Part shown: one piece after another, positions 1-8,482 of the stretch
Layout: the number at the start of each line of letters is the position of its first letter
How positions within the stretch are numbered: the first letter of the stretch is position 1
Source of the DNA: Streptomyces venezuelae
Lineage (GTDB): Bacteria; Actinomycetota; Actinomycetes; Streptomycetales; Streptomycetaceae
DNA: 64,000 nt
Reading direction: 5' to 3'
NCBI RefSeq assembly: GCF_008642295.1
Contig: NZ_CP029190.1
Coordinates: 5,997,501 to 6,061,500, forward strand
Notes under the pieces: model-generated
Database searches by the model: none
Told to the model about the DNA's origin: nothing
The model's input: only the letters and a program-made list of their open reading frames with translations
Made by a program: the position numbers and the translations under genes

Positions 1-1
1 T

Positions 2-691
2 GATCCCGGCCAGGTCCCCGTACACGGCCAGCAGCTTCGCCGCCGTCTTCTCGCCGATCCCCGGAACCCCGGGCAGGCCGTCGCTCGGGTCCCCGCGCAG
101 CAGCGCCAGATCGGCGTAGCCGGAGCCGTCCACCCCGTACTTCTCGCGGAGCACCGCCTCGTCCGTCAGCTGGAGCGTGCCGACCCCCTTCACGGGGTAC
201 AGCACGCGCCGCTGCCGCGCATCGTCCACCAGCTGGTACAGGTCCCGGTCGCCCGTGACGATGTCCACCGGGCCGGTGGCCCGGGCCGTCAGGGTGCCGA
301 TCACATCGTCCGCCTCGTACCCCGCGACCCCCACCCGGGCGATCCCGAACGCGTCCAGGGCCGCCTCGATGATCGGAACCTGCGGGGCCAGGGTGTCCGG
401 GGTCTCCTCCACGTCCGGCCCGGTCTCCGTCTCCACGGCCACCCGGTGCGCCTTGTACGAGGGGATCAGCTCCACCCGCCAGTGCGGGCGCCAGTCCGCG
501 TCCATACAGGCCACCAGATCGTCCGGCCGGTGGTCGTGGACCAGCCGTCCGATCATGTCCAGCAGACCGCGTACGGCGTTCACCGGAGTGCCGTCCGGGG
601 CCTTCACGGAGTCCGGGACGCCGAAGTAGGCCCGGTAGTACAGGGAAGCGGTGTCGAGGAGCATGAGACGGCGCGGTGTCACTGGGTTCAT
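2..691 (-). CDS. 5'-3' exonuclease, FEN/PolA-N type (3' end outside window)
   Basis: Stand-alone homologue of the N-terminal 5'-3' exonuclease domain of DNA polymerase I, expected to trim flap or RNA ends during replication and repair. Visible metal-site motifs in order: DTASLYYRAYFG near residue 13, MDADWRPHW near 64, GYEADDVIG near 128 and TGDRDLYQL near 145. A helix-hairpin-helix stretch (GDPSDGLPGVPGIGEKTAAK) follows near residue 205. The ATG at 691-689 opens directly into the family's N-terminal beta strand. The protein runs off the window start after about 230 codons, so the C-terminus is unseen. Many Streptomyces carry this gene in addition to polA, which is why I do not call it polA. 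Confidence 0.93.
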   Translation of the reverse strand, partial: MNPVTPRRLMLLDTASLYYRAYFGVPDSVKAPDGTPVNAVRGLLDMIGRLVHDHRPDDLVACMDADWRPHWRVELIPSYKAHRVAVETETGPDVEETPDTLAPQVPIIEAALDAFGIARVGVAGYEADDVIGTLTARATGPVDIVTGDRDLYQLVDDARQRRVLYPVKGVGTLQLTDEAVLREKYGVDGSGYADLALLRGDPSDGLPGVPGIGEKTAAKLLAVYGDLAGI

Positions 692-771
692 GGGGCCGAT
701 GATGCCGCACTCCCGTGCCGGGCCCCGGGAGAGTGCGGTCCGCTCGTGCACGAGAAACCGCGGGCCGATGC

Positions 772-791
772 TGCGTAAGGTGCTTACAGCA
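772..791. promoter_or_regulatory. Palindrome upstream of the XRE-cupin gene, candidate operator
   Basis: GTAAG-GTG-CTTAC is a perfect 5-3-5 dyad at 775-787 with looser TGC/GCA symmetry outside it. It lies in the divergent gap between the exonuclease gene and the cupin regulator, where an autoregulatory operator is expected. Binding is inference only. Confidence 0.35.
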
Positions 792-829
792 CACCGATGT
801 GCGACGGACAAGGGGAGGGCAGCCCCGCA

Positions 830-1423
830 ATGGACGACAGGGAAAAGGAAAAGGACGCCAAGGAAACGCTTCGGGTGGGTGTGGCCGTGCGCAAGCGGCG
901 ACGCGCGCTCAAGCTCACCCTCGCCGCCGTATCGGGGCGCAGCGGACTCTCGGTTCCCTTCCTCAGCCAGATAGAGAACGAGCGGGCCCGGCCCAGCATG
1001 CGGTCCCTGGAGCGGGTCGCGGACGCACTGGAGACCACCGCAGTGGAACTGCTGGCGGCCTCCGACAGCGCACGCACGGTGGATCTCGTACGGGCGGCCG
1101 ACGCCGGCGGCCTGGCACCGGTCGCGGGGGTCCGGCCGCTGGTCCGCGGCCACCACCAGCTGCACGCGCTGGAGTTCACGGGCGACCAGGACGCCGGCCG
1201 CGAGTACCAGCACCGCAACGACGAACTGATGTACGTGGTGGCAGGCGCCTGCCAGGTGGAGGCCGAGGGGCGGGCCTACCGGCTCGAGAGCGGCGACGCG
1301 CTGTTCCTGTCGGGCGGGGTCCGGCACCGCTGGCGGGCCACCACCGAGGACACCCGGATTCTGGTGGTCGCGGTCGGCGAGCACATCCACGCCACCGCCG
1401 AGCCGCCCTCGCCGGGGCACTGA
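830..1423 (+). CDS. XRE-family transcriptional regulator with C-terminal cupin domain
   Basis: Cytoplasmic regulator of the HTH-plus-cupin class (the family of PuuR-like and other small-ligand repressors). The helix-turn-helix spans about residues 14-68 (SGRSGLSVPFLSQIENERA is typical XRE helix 2-3 sequence) and the cupin barrel fills the C-terminal half (HRNDELMYVVAG...SGDALFLSGGVRH). I chose ATG 830 because aggggagg at 811-818 sits 11 bases upstream; the in-frame ATG at 797 has no ribosome site. The next gene starts 3 bases after its stop, so the two are probably co-transcribed. The ligand cannot be read from sequence. Confidence 0.85.
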   Translation: MDDREKEKDAKETLRVGVAVRKRRRALKLTLAAVSGRSGLSVPFLSQIENERARPSMRSLERVADALETTAVELLAASDSARTVDLVRAADAGGLAPVAGVRPLVRGHHQLHALEFTGDQDAGREYQHRNDELMYVVAGACQVEAEGRAYRLESGDALFLSGGVRHRWRATTEDTRILVVAVGEHIHATAEPPSPGH

Positions 1424-1426
1424 GCC

Positions 1427-2146
1427 ATGGGGCAGCGGGTGGTGTCGCTGGTGCCCTCGCTGACCGAGGCGGTGGCGGAGACCCGGCCCGGCCTGCTGGT
1501 CGGGGCCACCGACTGGTGCACCCGTCCGGCCGGGCTGGACCTCGTACGGGTGGGCGGCACCAAGAACCCGGACGTGGCGGCGATCACCGCGCTCCGCCCC
1601 GACCTGGTCCTCGCCAACGAGGAGGAGAACCGGGCCCCCGACCTGGCGGCGCTGCGCGCGGCCGGGCTGGAGGTGCTGGTGACCGAGATCCGCGACCTGC
1701 CGCAGGCCCTGCGGGAACTGGACCGGCTGCTGGTGGGAGCCCTGGGGCTGGCCCGGCCCGGCTGGCTGGACGCGGCCGAGGCGGCCTGGACGGGGCTCGG
1801 GCCGGCGGGGGAGTGGCGGGCCTTCGTGCCGGTCTGGCGGCGGCCCTGGATGGTGCTGGGCCGGGACACCTTCGCGGGGGACCTGTTCGCGCGGCTGGGG
1901 GTGCGGAACGTGTACGCGGGCCATGCGGAGCGGTACCCGCGGGTGCCCGCCGAGGAGCTGGCCGCGGCCGGGTGCGATCTCGTGGTGCTGCCCGACGAGC
2001 CGTACCGCTTCACCGCGCAGGACGGGCCGGAGGCCTTCCCGGGGCTGCCCGCCGCCCTGGTCAGCGGCCGTCACCTCACCTGGTACGGACCCTCGCTGGC
2101 CGAGGCCCCGGCGGTCCTGGCCGCCGCCCTGCGCGCGGCACACTGA
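1427..2146 (+). CDS. Helical-backbone metal receptor, BtuF/cobalamin-binding-like, without signal peptide
   Basis: Resembles the periplasmic-binding fold of BtuF (vitamin B12 or siderophore receptors): N-terminal RVVSLVPSLTEAV, the KNPDVAAITALRPDLVLANEEENR segment joining strand and backbone helix, and a second Rossmann-like half. At 239 aa it is close to the size of one mature receptor. There is no signal peptide or lipobox and no ABC permease or ATPase beside it, so it is probably a cytoplasmic member of the family rather than a transporter component. It follows the XRE-cupin gene by 3 bases, which suggests one operon and perhaps a shared ligand. Confidence 0.75.
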   Translation: MGQRVVSLVPSLTEAVAETRPGLLVGATDWCTRPAGLDLVRVGGTKNPDVAAITALRPDLVLANEEENRAPDLAALRAAGLEVLVTEIRDLPQALRELDRLLVGALGLARPGWLDAAEAAWTGLGPAGEWRAFVPVWRRPWMVLGRDTFAGDLFARLGVRNVYAGHAERYPRVPAEELAAAGCDLVVLPDEPYRFTAQDGPEAFPGLPAALVSGRHLTWYGPSLAEAPAVLAAALRAAH

Positions 2147-2208
2147 CCGTCGGCGACCGCCGGCGACCGTCGGCCCGGGGCGGCCGAAGACCGGCACCGG
2201 CCCTCTCG

Positions 2209-2220
2209 TACGCTGCACGG
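2209..2220 (+). promoter_or_regulatory. Candidate leaderless promoter (-10) of the lipoprotein gene
   Basis: TACGCT at 2209-2214 is followed by exactly 6 bases and then the ATG at 2221, the geometry of a leaderless transcript. No ribosome-binding site and no convincing -35 are visible. Confidence 0.35.
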
Positions 2221-2856
2221 ATGCGTCTCCGCCGACCCTTCGCCGCGGTACTGCTCGCCTGTACGGCCGGGCTGCCGGCCGTCGGCTGTACCGCGACCGC
2301 GCCTGCCGAGCCGACCGCGCCGACCGCGCCCGGGCCTGCGGCGGAATCCTCCCGGGCGGCCACGCCCGAGGCAGCCGAGGTGCAGGGCCGCTGGTGGAAC
2401 TGGGCCGCGGCGAGTCCGGCGGGGTCCAGTCCGGTCCGCGACCCCGACGGCACCTTCTGCGCCGAGCACCAGCCCGCCGACGTCTGGTTCCTGGCCGGCA
2501 ACTTCGGCGGCGAAAGCCGCCGCACCTGCTCGGTGCCGGCCGGGAAGCCCCTCGTCTTCCCCGTCGTCCCCTTCGCCGGCACCCAGGCCGAATGCACGGG
2601 GGCTGCCGCCCGGGCCGAGGGCTCGGCGACCTTCGACGGCCGGCCGGTGGAGCTGGCGCGCTACGGGCCGACCCCGATCCGGGTCACCGGTGCGGAGGGC
2701 AATCCCGTCACCCGGGAGGCCGGTACCTTCACCACCCAGTCCTGTGGACTCTGGGCCCGGCTGGACCCGCCGGCACCGGGCCCGCACACCCTGGCCTTCA
2801 CGGGCACCCTGGGCTCGCTCCGGATCCGGGTCGAGTACGCGCTCCGGATCGGTTGA
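2221..2856 (+). CDS. Putative secreted lipoprotein of unknown function
   Basis: 211-residue protein beginning MRLRRPFAAVLLACTAG with lipobox LPAVGC, so Cys at about residue 23 should be lipidated and the protein anchored outside the membrane. A 30-residue Ala/Pro/Thr linker follows, then a compact domain with conserved-looking aromatic and Cys residues (QGRWWNWAAA, DPDGTFCAEHQ, VWFLAGNFGG, CSVPAGKPLVFPV). It contains several Cys beyond the lipobox, which may form disulphides. I recognise no enzyme family. The start is set by the signal peptide; a longer upstream reading frame is open but lacks a signal. Confidence 0.75.
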   Translation: MRLRRPFAAVLLACTAGLPAVGCTATAPAEPTAPTAPGPAAESSRAATPEAAEVQGRWWNWAAASPAGSSPVRDPDGTFCAEHQPADVWFLAGNFGGESRRTCSVPAGKPLVFPVVPFAGTQAECTGAAARAEGSATFDGRPVELARYGPTPIRVTGAEGNPVTREAGTFTTQSCGLWARLDPPAPGPHTLAFTGTLGSLRIRVEYALRIG

Positions 2857-2897
2857 CGCGTACTCGACCGGCACTCGACCCGTGCTCGGGAGCCGGC

Positions 2898-4007
2898 TCA
2901 GGCCTGGCGGGGCAGCAGCCGGCCGGCGGCCAGGCCGCGCAGGGTGTGGCCGGCGGCGGCGAGCCAGGCCACGATCAGGGCCACGAACAGGGCGGTGGCC
3001 AGCCAGGAGAAGGCGGTCAGGCCGGTGTGCCGGGCCAGGCCGGCCGCGCCGGTGACACAGGTGCCCAGGGGGAAGGTCAGGGCCCACCAGGTCATGGCGA
3101 ACCCCATGCCGTTCCGGGCGGCCCGGACCAGCATTGCGGCGGACAGGGCCAGCCACAGCAGGGCGAACCCCATCACGGGCACCCCGTACACCACGGCGAA
3201 GGCACCCAGGGCGCCCGCGTAGGGGGCCCCGATGGCCTGGGGGGCCACATCGGCGAGCTGGTTGACCGCGGTGGTGGACTGGCCGAGGGGGCCGAGCACC
3301 AGGAACAGGGTCGGGGTCAGGGCCAGGGGCAGGGGCCCGCCGACGATCAGCCGGCCGAACACCAGGGGCAGCATCAGCAGGACGGCCAGCAGGCTGATCC
3401 CGAACATCGCGTAGCAGGCGAGCAGCAGGGATTCCTGGGCCTGGCCGGCCGGCAGGTGGGGGATCAGCAGAGGTCCGACGGCGGCGGAGACCATGGGGGC
3501 GACCAGGGGCAGCAGCCACACCGGGGTGGCCTGGGAGGCCTCCACCTTGTGGCGGACGACCATCAGGTAGGGCACGGCGACGGCCATCAGCAGGCCTATG
3601 GCGGTGCCGGCGGTGAACAGCACCGCGTCCACGGCGACGGCTGCGGGCTCCCCGATCACGTCCTTGCCGACCATCAGGGTGCCGGCGCCGACGGCCAGCA
3701 GCGCCATCGACAGACAGCCGTAGAAGGGGGCCACGGCCGGGTCGAGGAGGTGCGCGCGGGCCTGGTCGCGGTGGTGCAGCCAGTGCCCGGACCGGGCGAG
3801 CAGCACCACGGCGAGCACCAGGGCGGACAGCGCCCAGACCACCTGGCAGGCCACCCGCTGGCCGGGCAGCTGCGTGGGGAGGGTCGCTCCCGCGTTCGCG
3901 ATGATCGCCGTGCCCATCACCGAGGCGTACCAGTTGGGGCCGAGGTGACGGAGGGCGGGGAGGGTGAGGTGCCGCTGGGGGTGGTGCGGCTGCACGATGG
4001 TGGCCAT
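2898..4007 (-). CDS. TDT-family (TehA/SLAC1-like) transporter
   Basis: 369-residue membrane protein with about ten hydrophobic helices, the fold of the tellurite-resistance/dicarboxylate transporter family (TehA, Mae1, SLAC1, SSU1). Typical landmarks are LGPNWYASVMGTAIIANAG near residue 23 and MTWWALTFPLGTCVTG near 300, matching the family's WW-TFP signature. Members export small anions such as sulphite, C4-dicarboxylates or chloride; the substrate here is unknown. It is divergent from a LysR regulator 70 bases away, the usual layout for a regulated exporter. Confidence 0.85.
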   Translation of the reverse strand: MATIVQPHHPQRHLTLPALRHLGPNWYASVMGTAIIANAGATLPTQLPGQRVACQVVWALSALVLAVVLLARSGHWLHHRDQARAHLLDPAVAPFYGCLSMALLAVGAGTLMVGKDVIGEPAAVAVDAVLFTAGTAIGLLMAVAVPYLMVVRHKVEASQATPVWLLPLVAPMVSAAVGPLLIPHLPAGQAQESLLLACYAMFGISLLAVLLMLPLVFGRLIVGGPLPLALTPTLFLVLGPLGQSTTAVNQLADVAPQAIGAPYAGALGAFAVVYGVPVMGFALLWLALSAAMLVRAARNGMGFAMTWWALTFPLGTCVTGAAGLARHTGLTAFSWLATALFVALIVAWLAAAGHTLRGLAAGRLLPRQA

Positions 4008-4063
4008 GGATCAAGGGTCTGACGGACCGGGGCGGGGCGGCAGAGGCCATCGTCCTATGAGGC

Positions 4064-4080
4064 CATAAGCTGTATTTATG
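4064..4080. promoter_or_regulatory. LysR operator-like dyad and leaderless -10 at the LysR start
   Basis: CATAA-N7-TTATG (4064-4080) is a perfect 5-7-5 dyad whose right arm contains the LysR start codon. TAAGCT at 4066-4071 stands 6 bases before that ATG, the spacing of a leaderless promoter. LysR regulators typically bind T-N11-A dyads in such divergent gaps, so autoregulation plus control of the exporter is plausible. Confidence 0.45.
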
Positions 4081-5013
4081 TCTGAACGGGTGGAGAGTCC
4101 ACGGGGTCCTCAGGTCCCGCTGTCGCACCGGGTGCCCGACCTGGGTGCACTGGAGCTGCTGCTGGCGGTGGCCAGGGTGGGCAGCCTGGGCGGGGCGGCC
4201 CGCGAGCTGGGCATCACCCAGCCGGCGGCCAGCAGCCGTATCCGGGCCATGGAGGTGCGGCTGGGGGTGGCCCTGGTGGACCGCTCGCCGCGCGGCTCCA
4301 CCCTGACGGCCGAGGGCGCACTCGTCACGGACTGGGCGCGGCGGATCGTGGAGGCGGCCGAGGCCTTCGACGCGGGGGCGCAGGCACTGCGCGGACAGCG
4401 GGACTCGCGGCTGCGGGTGGCCGCCAGTATGACGATCGCGGAGTACCTGCTGCCGGGCTGGCTGATCGCGCTGCGGGCGGCCCGGCCGGACACGGCGGTG
4501 TCGCTGCAGGCGGGCAATTCGGCGACAGTGGCGGAACGGGTGCTGGGCCACGAGGCGGACCTGGGCTTTGTGGAGGGCCTGGCCGTGCCGGACGGGCTGG
4601 CCTCCGCGGTCATCGCCCGCGACCGGCTGGTGGTCGCAGTCGCCCCTGCGCACCCGTGGGCCCGGCGCAGCGCTCCGGTGCCCGCGGCGGAGCTGGCCGG
4701 GACCCCGCTGATCCTGCGCGAATTCGGATCGGGTACCCGGCAGGTGCTGGACGCCGCGCTGGCCGGGGCGGGCGGACTGGCGGTGCCGCTGCTTGAGCTC
4801 GCCTCGACCACGGCGGTGAAGGCGGCGGCGCTGAGCGGGGCCGGGGCGTGCGTGCTGTCGGAGCTGGCGCTGGTGGAGGAGCTGGCCTCGCGCCGGCTGG
4901 TGGAGGTGCCGGTCGCGGACGCCCGGCTGGAGCGGGCGCTGCGTGCCGTGTGGCCGGCCGGGTCCCGGCCCGCCGGGCCGGCCCGCGACCTGCTCTCCCT
5001 CACCCGGGGCTGA
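4078..5013 (+). CDS. LysR-family transcriptional regulator
   Basis: 311 aa, normal LTTR length. The N-terminal winged helix (about residues 20-80: LELLLAVARVGSLGGAARELGITQPAASSRIR split over two helices) is followed by a periplasmic-binding-like effector domain (LRVAASMTIAEYLLPGWL near 119). It is transcribed away from the TDT exporter, its likely target. No ribosome site precedes the ATG, which agrees with leaderless translation. The effector is unknown. Confidence 0.9.
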   Translation: MSERVESPRGPQVPLSHRVPDLGALELLLAVARVGSLGGAARELGITQPAASSRIRAMEVRLGVALVDRSPRGSTLTAEGALVTDWARRIVEAAEAFDAGAQALRGQRDSRLRVAASMTIAEYLLPGWLIALRAARPDTAVSLQAGNSATVAERVLGHEADLGFVEGLAVPDGLASAVIARDRLVVAVAPAHPWARRSAPVPAAELAGTPLILREFGSGTRQVLDAALAGAGGLAVPLLELASTTAVKAAALSGAGACVLSELALVEELASRRLVEVPVADARLERALRAVWPAGSRPAGPARDLLSLTRG

Positions 5014-5167
5014 GGCCGGCCGCAGTTCGCGCCACGGGTGCGGGACCCGGGCAGTCGGCCCTCCCGGCATGCCCCCGTGCGCGGGCGGGGACGCCGGCTG
5101 CGGGCCGTACAGCCGACCGGCTCCCGGCCCGTCCGGGTGCGCCGAGGAGTGTGCGCCGACAGGCGCG

Positions 5168-5884
5168 TCAGCCCACCGGGGCGGGAACGCGGGAGGCCGG
5201 AACCCGGGACGCGGCCCGGACCAGGCCGGCCATCACCCGGGTGTCGGTGCCGCGCTCCGGGTGCCACTGGACGCCCACCACCCACTGGTCGCCCGTCATT
5301 TCGATGGCTTCCACCGTGCCGTCCACGGCGTGCGCCGAGACCACCAGATCGCGGCCGAGCCGGTCCACCGCCTGGTGGTGGTACGTCGGTACCTCCGCCT
5401 CCTCCGGCACCAGCTCCGCGTACCGGGTGCCCGGGACCGGGCGTACCGGGTGCTGGGTGACCACGCCGTTGCCCGCCGAGTGCCCGTCGATGTGCTGGAT
5501 CAGCGTGCCGCCCAGCGCCACGTTCAGCGCCTGCATGCCGCGGCAGATGCCGAGCAGCGGGACCCCGTTCGCCACCGCCGCCCCGATCAGGGCGAGCTCC
5601 CACTCGTCCCGCTCCGGCACGGCCGGGCCGGTGCGCGGGTCGCGCCGGGCCCCGTAGCGGGCCGGATCCAGATCGGGGCCGCCCGCGACGACCAGGCCGT
5701 CCACCCGGCTCAGCACCTCCGCCGCCGACTCCGATGCGTCCGGCGGCAACAGCACCGCCGCACCGCCCGCCGCCTGGACCAGACGGTGGTACCCGGTCGG
5801 GGAGAGGACCGTGGAGACGTCCCACACGCCGAAGCGGGTGGACGGCTCCACGTAGGTGGTGATGCCGATGAGCGGCCTGGGCAC
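5168..5884 (-). CDS. Gamma-glutamyl-amide hydrolase, class I glutamine amidotransferase (PuuD/peptidase C26 type)
   Basis: Hydrolyses gamma-glutamyl amides (PuuD cleaves gamma-glutamyl-GABA in the E. coli putrescine pathway). The nucleophile is Cys114 in LLGICRGMQ and the catalytic His-Glu lies in VGVQWHPE near the C-terminus. I place the start at GTG 5884 because GGAGGT (5897-5892) sits 7 bases upstream; the more upstream GTG at 5899 overlaps that ribosome site. It lies 57 bases downstream of the permease on the same strand, so they probably form an operon. In this cluster it would release glutamate and the oxidised amine, for example glycine from gamma-glutamylglycine. Confidence 0.85.
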   Translation of the reverse strand: MPRPLIGITTYVEPSTRFGVWDVSTVLSPTGYHRLVQAAGGAAVLLPPDASESAAEVLSRVDGLVVAGGPDLDPARYGARRDPRTGPAVPERDEWELALIGAAVANGVPLLGICRGMQALNVALGGTLIQHIDGHSAGNGVVTQHPVRPVPGTRYAELVPEEAEVPTYHHQAVDRLGRDLVVSAHAVDGTVEAIEMTGDQWVVGVQWHPERGTDTRVMAGLVRAASRVPASRVPAPVG

Positions 5885-5941
5885 GGTAGTTACCTCCACA
5901 GGGGTGAGCTGGGGTGGGACGGGGGCAGGACTGGCGGACCG

Positions 5942-7399
5942 TCAGTCGCGGGCGAGTTCCGCCTCGGCCGCGGCCAGGGCCGCGAACTCCTCCTCCGGAG
6001 CCGAGGCCACCAGGTGGTGCCGACTGTAGATCGCGAAGTAGGCCAGAGCGACGGCGTACACGGCCAGTGCGATGAATGCCGCGTCCTTGTCCACCAGGAA
6101 GGTGGCGACCAGCGCCGACAGGGCGAGCACCAGGGCCGTGGCGGAGGTCAGCACACCGCCGGGGGTGCGGTACGGCCGGGCGAGGCCGGGCTCGCGGCGG
6201 CGCAGCACGATGTGCGAGAGCGCCATCAGCGCGTACGAGATGGTCGCGCCGAACACCGCGATATTGAGCATCCGGGCGCCGTTCCCGCTGGCCGCGGCCA
6301 GGGCGAAGCCGATCGCGCCGGGGATGACCAGGCCCAGGTACGGGGCCTTCCGGCGGGAGGTCAGCGACAGGAACTGCGGCAGGTAGCCGGCCCGGGAGAG
6401 GGCGAACAGCTGGCGGGAGCCGGCGTAGATGAGGGAGAAGAAGGAGGCCACCAGGCCGGCCAGGCCCGCGTAGTTGACGAACCGGCTGAGCGCGGTGGGG
6501 CCGCCGTCCCCTTCCAGGGCGACGACCAGCGGGTTGCCGGCGGCCTTGATGGCGTCCGCGCCCTGCGCTCCGGTGGCCGCGAAGAAGGTGACCAGGGCGA
6601 GCAGGGCGAGGACGCCCATGGAGACGGCGAGCGCCTTCGGCATGGACCGGACCGGGTCCTTGGCCTCCTCCGCGGCCAGCGGGACCCCCTCGACGCCGAG
6701 GAAGAACCACATGGCGAAGGGGAACGCCGCCCAGATGCCGAGGATGCCGAAGGGCAGCCAGGAGGAGGAGCCGGCCGCGGCGGTGTCGACCGCGATGTCG
6801 TCCAGCCCGTTCGCGTCGAACTCGGTGAACGCGCCCACCGCGAAGATCAGCAGCGCGGCGACCGCTATCGCGGTGACGACGAGGGAGAAGCGGAGGGCCT
6901 CGCCCACGCCCCAGAGGTGCACCCCGATGAAGATCACGAAGCAGCCGAGGTACACCGGCCAGCCGGAGGTGAGGCCGAACAGGCCCAGGGATTCGACGTA
7001 GTCGCCGATGAAGATGACGATCGCGGCGGGGGCCAGGATGTACTCGATGAGGATGGCGGTGCCGGTGAGGAAGCCGCCCCAGGGGCCCAGCGCCCGCCGG
7101 GCGAACCCGTAGCCGCCGCCCGCCGTGGGCAGGATGGCGGAGAGTTCGGCGAGCGAGAAGACCAGACAGGCGTACATGGTGCCCATCAGCACGGTGGCGA
7201 TGGCCAGGCCGCCGAAGCCGCCTTTCGCCAGGCCGATGTTCCAGCCGGAGAAGTCGCCGGAGACGACGTACGCCACGCCGAGACCGGTCAGCAGCAGCCA
7301 GCCGGCGCTGCCGCGCCGCAGCGTGCGGCGCTCCAGATAGGTGGATTCGGGGGAGGGGGCCGGGGTTACGGGTGGCGCGGGTGCGATGTCGTCGGCCAT
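5942..7399 (-). CDS. APC-superfamily amine/amino-acid permease (ethanolamine permease-like)
   Basis: 485 aa with about twelve transmembrane helices between residues 32 and 465. Landmarks are GVAYVVSGDFSGWNIGL, LSAILPTAGGGYGFARRALG and FFLGVEGVPLAAEEAKDP, which in the APC family line the substrate site and match the ethanolamine-permease branch best as I remember it. The start ATG has AGGAG 5 bases upstream. It leads the leftward operon with the gamma-glutamyl hydrolase and sits back to back with the catabolic genes across the FadR gene, so it most likely imports the amine that the cluster degrades. Confidence 0.85.
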   Translation of the reverse strand: MADDIAPAPPVTPAPSPESTYLERRTLRRGSAGWLLLTGLGVAYVVSGDFSGWNIGLAKGGFGGLAIATVLMGTMYACLVFSLAELSAILPTAGGGYGFARRALGPWGGFLTGTAILIEYILAPAAIVIFIGDYVESLGLFGLTSGWPVYLGCFVIFIGVHLWGVGEALRFSLVVTAIAVAALLIFAVGAFTEFDANGLDDIAVDTAAAGSSSWLPFGILGIWAAFPFAMWFFLGVEGVPLAAEEAKDPVRSMPKALAVSMGVLALLALVTFFAATGAQGADAIKAAGNPLVVALEGDGGPTALSRFVNYAGLAGLVASFFSLIYAGSRQLFALSRAGYLPQFLSLTSRRKAPYLGLVIPGAIGFALAAASGNGARMLNIAVFGATISYALMALSHIVLRRREPGLARPYRTPGGVLTSATALVLALSALVATFLVDKDAAFIALAVYAVALAYFAIYSRHHLVASAPEEEFAALAAAEAELARD

Positions 7400-7552
7400 G
7401 TGCGCTCCTGCCTGGGCAATGGTTGTGGGGCGTACCTTTGCGTCAGTGGAGGGGAGCGCGCAAGACCCGTGCGTTAAACAGCGGTTACGAAAGCCTCCTC
7501 GTGGGGCTCCGGTGACCCGTTCGCGTCCCCGTTCGCGGCAGCCCGGACCGGC

Positions 7553-8368
7553 TCAGGCGAGGAACCCGCGCAGCAGCGCCGCGGTGCCGCAGCAGTGCTC
7601 CCGCATGACCTCGCGGGCCCCCTCGGCGTCCCGTTCCAGCACCGCCTCGACCAGGGTGCTGTGCTGCTGCTGGGAGTGTTCGAGGTTGCGCACCAGCAGG
7701 GGGATGCAGTCCAGCAGGTCGTTGACGGTGGCCCGGACGGCGGCGTACTGGGCCGTCAGGGTGGCGGAACCGGCGAGCTCGCACAGGGTGAGGTGGAACA
7801 GGGTGTCCTGGCGCCGGTACTCGGCCAGCGGTGCGTCGTGGGTGGCGGCCAGCGCACCCCGCAGCCGGGCCGCCGCCGCGGAGCTCAGCCCCTGGGTGGC
7901 GCACAGTCCGGCCGCGCCCACCTCGAGCACCTCGCGGAACCGCAGTACGTCCTCGATGTCCACCCCCGCCACCCGGCGGCGCAGCTCCTCCTCGGCGCCG
8001 CCGGCCGGGGTGTCGGGGCGGGGGAGGACAAACGTTCCGCCGTACCGCCCGCGCCGGGCCTCCACCAGCCCCTGGTCCTGCAGCACCTTCAGGACCTCCC
8101 GAAGAGTGACCCGGCTGATGCCCATCCGCTCGGCCAGCTCCCGTTCCGCCGGCAGCCGCTCGCCGGCCGGCACCAGGCCCAGCCGGACCACCTGGAGGAT
8201 CTGCTGCAGCGCCTCCTCGAAGCCGTTTCCCGCCCGGACCTGGCGGAGCACTGGGTTCAGCCGCTCGACCGCCCCGCCCTCGGCGCCCGCGGCACCTGCC
8301 GCACCTGCTGCGCCTGCCGCACCTGCTGCGCCCGCCGTACCGGCCGCACCCGCCGTACCTGCCGTCAT
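7553..8368 (-). CDS. GntR/FadR-family transcriptional regulator
   Basis: 271 aa. After an N-terminal Ala/Gly/Thr tract of about 28 residues comes a winged helix (residues 45-105: GERLPAERELAERMGISRVTLREVLKVL) and an all-helical FCD ligand domain (DVLRFREVLEVGAAGLCA, then metal-binding-type His residues near FHLTLCELAG). ATG 8368 has GGGGAGG 8 bases upstream, so the low-complexity tract is indeed translated. Divergent from glnA4 and next to the permease, it is the obvious controller of the amine-utilisation genes; repression relieved by the amine or a gamma-glutamyl intermediate is inference. Confidence 0.9.
   Translation of the reverse strand: MTAGTAGAAGTAGAAGAAGAAGAAGAAGAEGGAVERLNPVLRQVRAGNGFEEALQQILQVVRLGLVPAGERLPAERELAERMGISRVTLREVLKVLQDQGLVEARRGRYGGTFVLPRPDTPAGGAEEELRRRVAGVDIEDVLRFREVLEVGAAGLCATQGLSSAAAARLRGALAATHDAPLAEYRRQDTLFHLTLCELAGSATLTAQYAAVRATVNDLLDCIPLLVRNLEHSQQQHSTLVEAVLERDAEGAREVMREHCCGTAALLRGFLA
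8290..8366. repeat. Short tandem repeat coding the Ala-Gly tract of the FadR regulator
   Basis: Imperfect 9-15 base units of the type gcacctgccgcacctgctgc repeat across the first codons of the FadR gene, giving a TAG-AAG-TAG-AAG-AAG pattern of residues. Such tracts expand and contract by slippage in whole codons. Confidence 0.7.
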
Positions 8369-8419
8369 GTGGTTCGCCTCCCCTGTTCCCCGAAGCTTCT
8401 CAAAGGTTCCCGAAGACTC

Positions 8420-8449
8420 TTCCCAAGTAATGGTTCCGTTCAATACCTT
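8420..8449 (+). promoter_or_regulatory. Candidate glnA4 promoter in the FadR/glnA4 divergent gap
   Basis: TTCCCA (8420-8425), 18 bases, TACCTT (8444-8449). Within it GGT-N10-ACC (TGGTTCCGTTCAATACC) gives a loose dyad of the kind FadR-type regulators bind. Moderate evidence only. Confidence 0.35.
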
Positions 8450-8482
8450 AGGCGTCCTCGGCTCACCGAAGGAGAGAATCCC

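Noticed and set aside
2071..5070. 999-codon minus-strand open frame across the TDT and LysR genes
   Set aside because: Composition is Arg/Pro/Gly shadow and it covers recognised genes in other frames.
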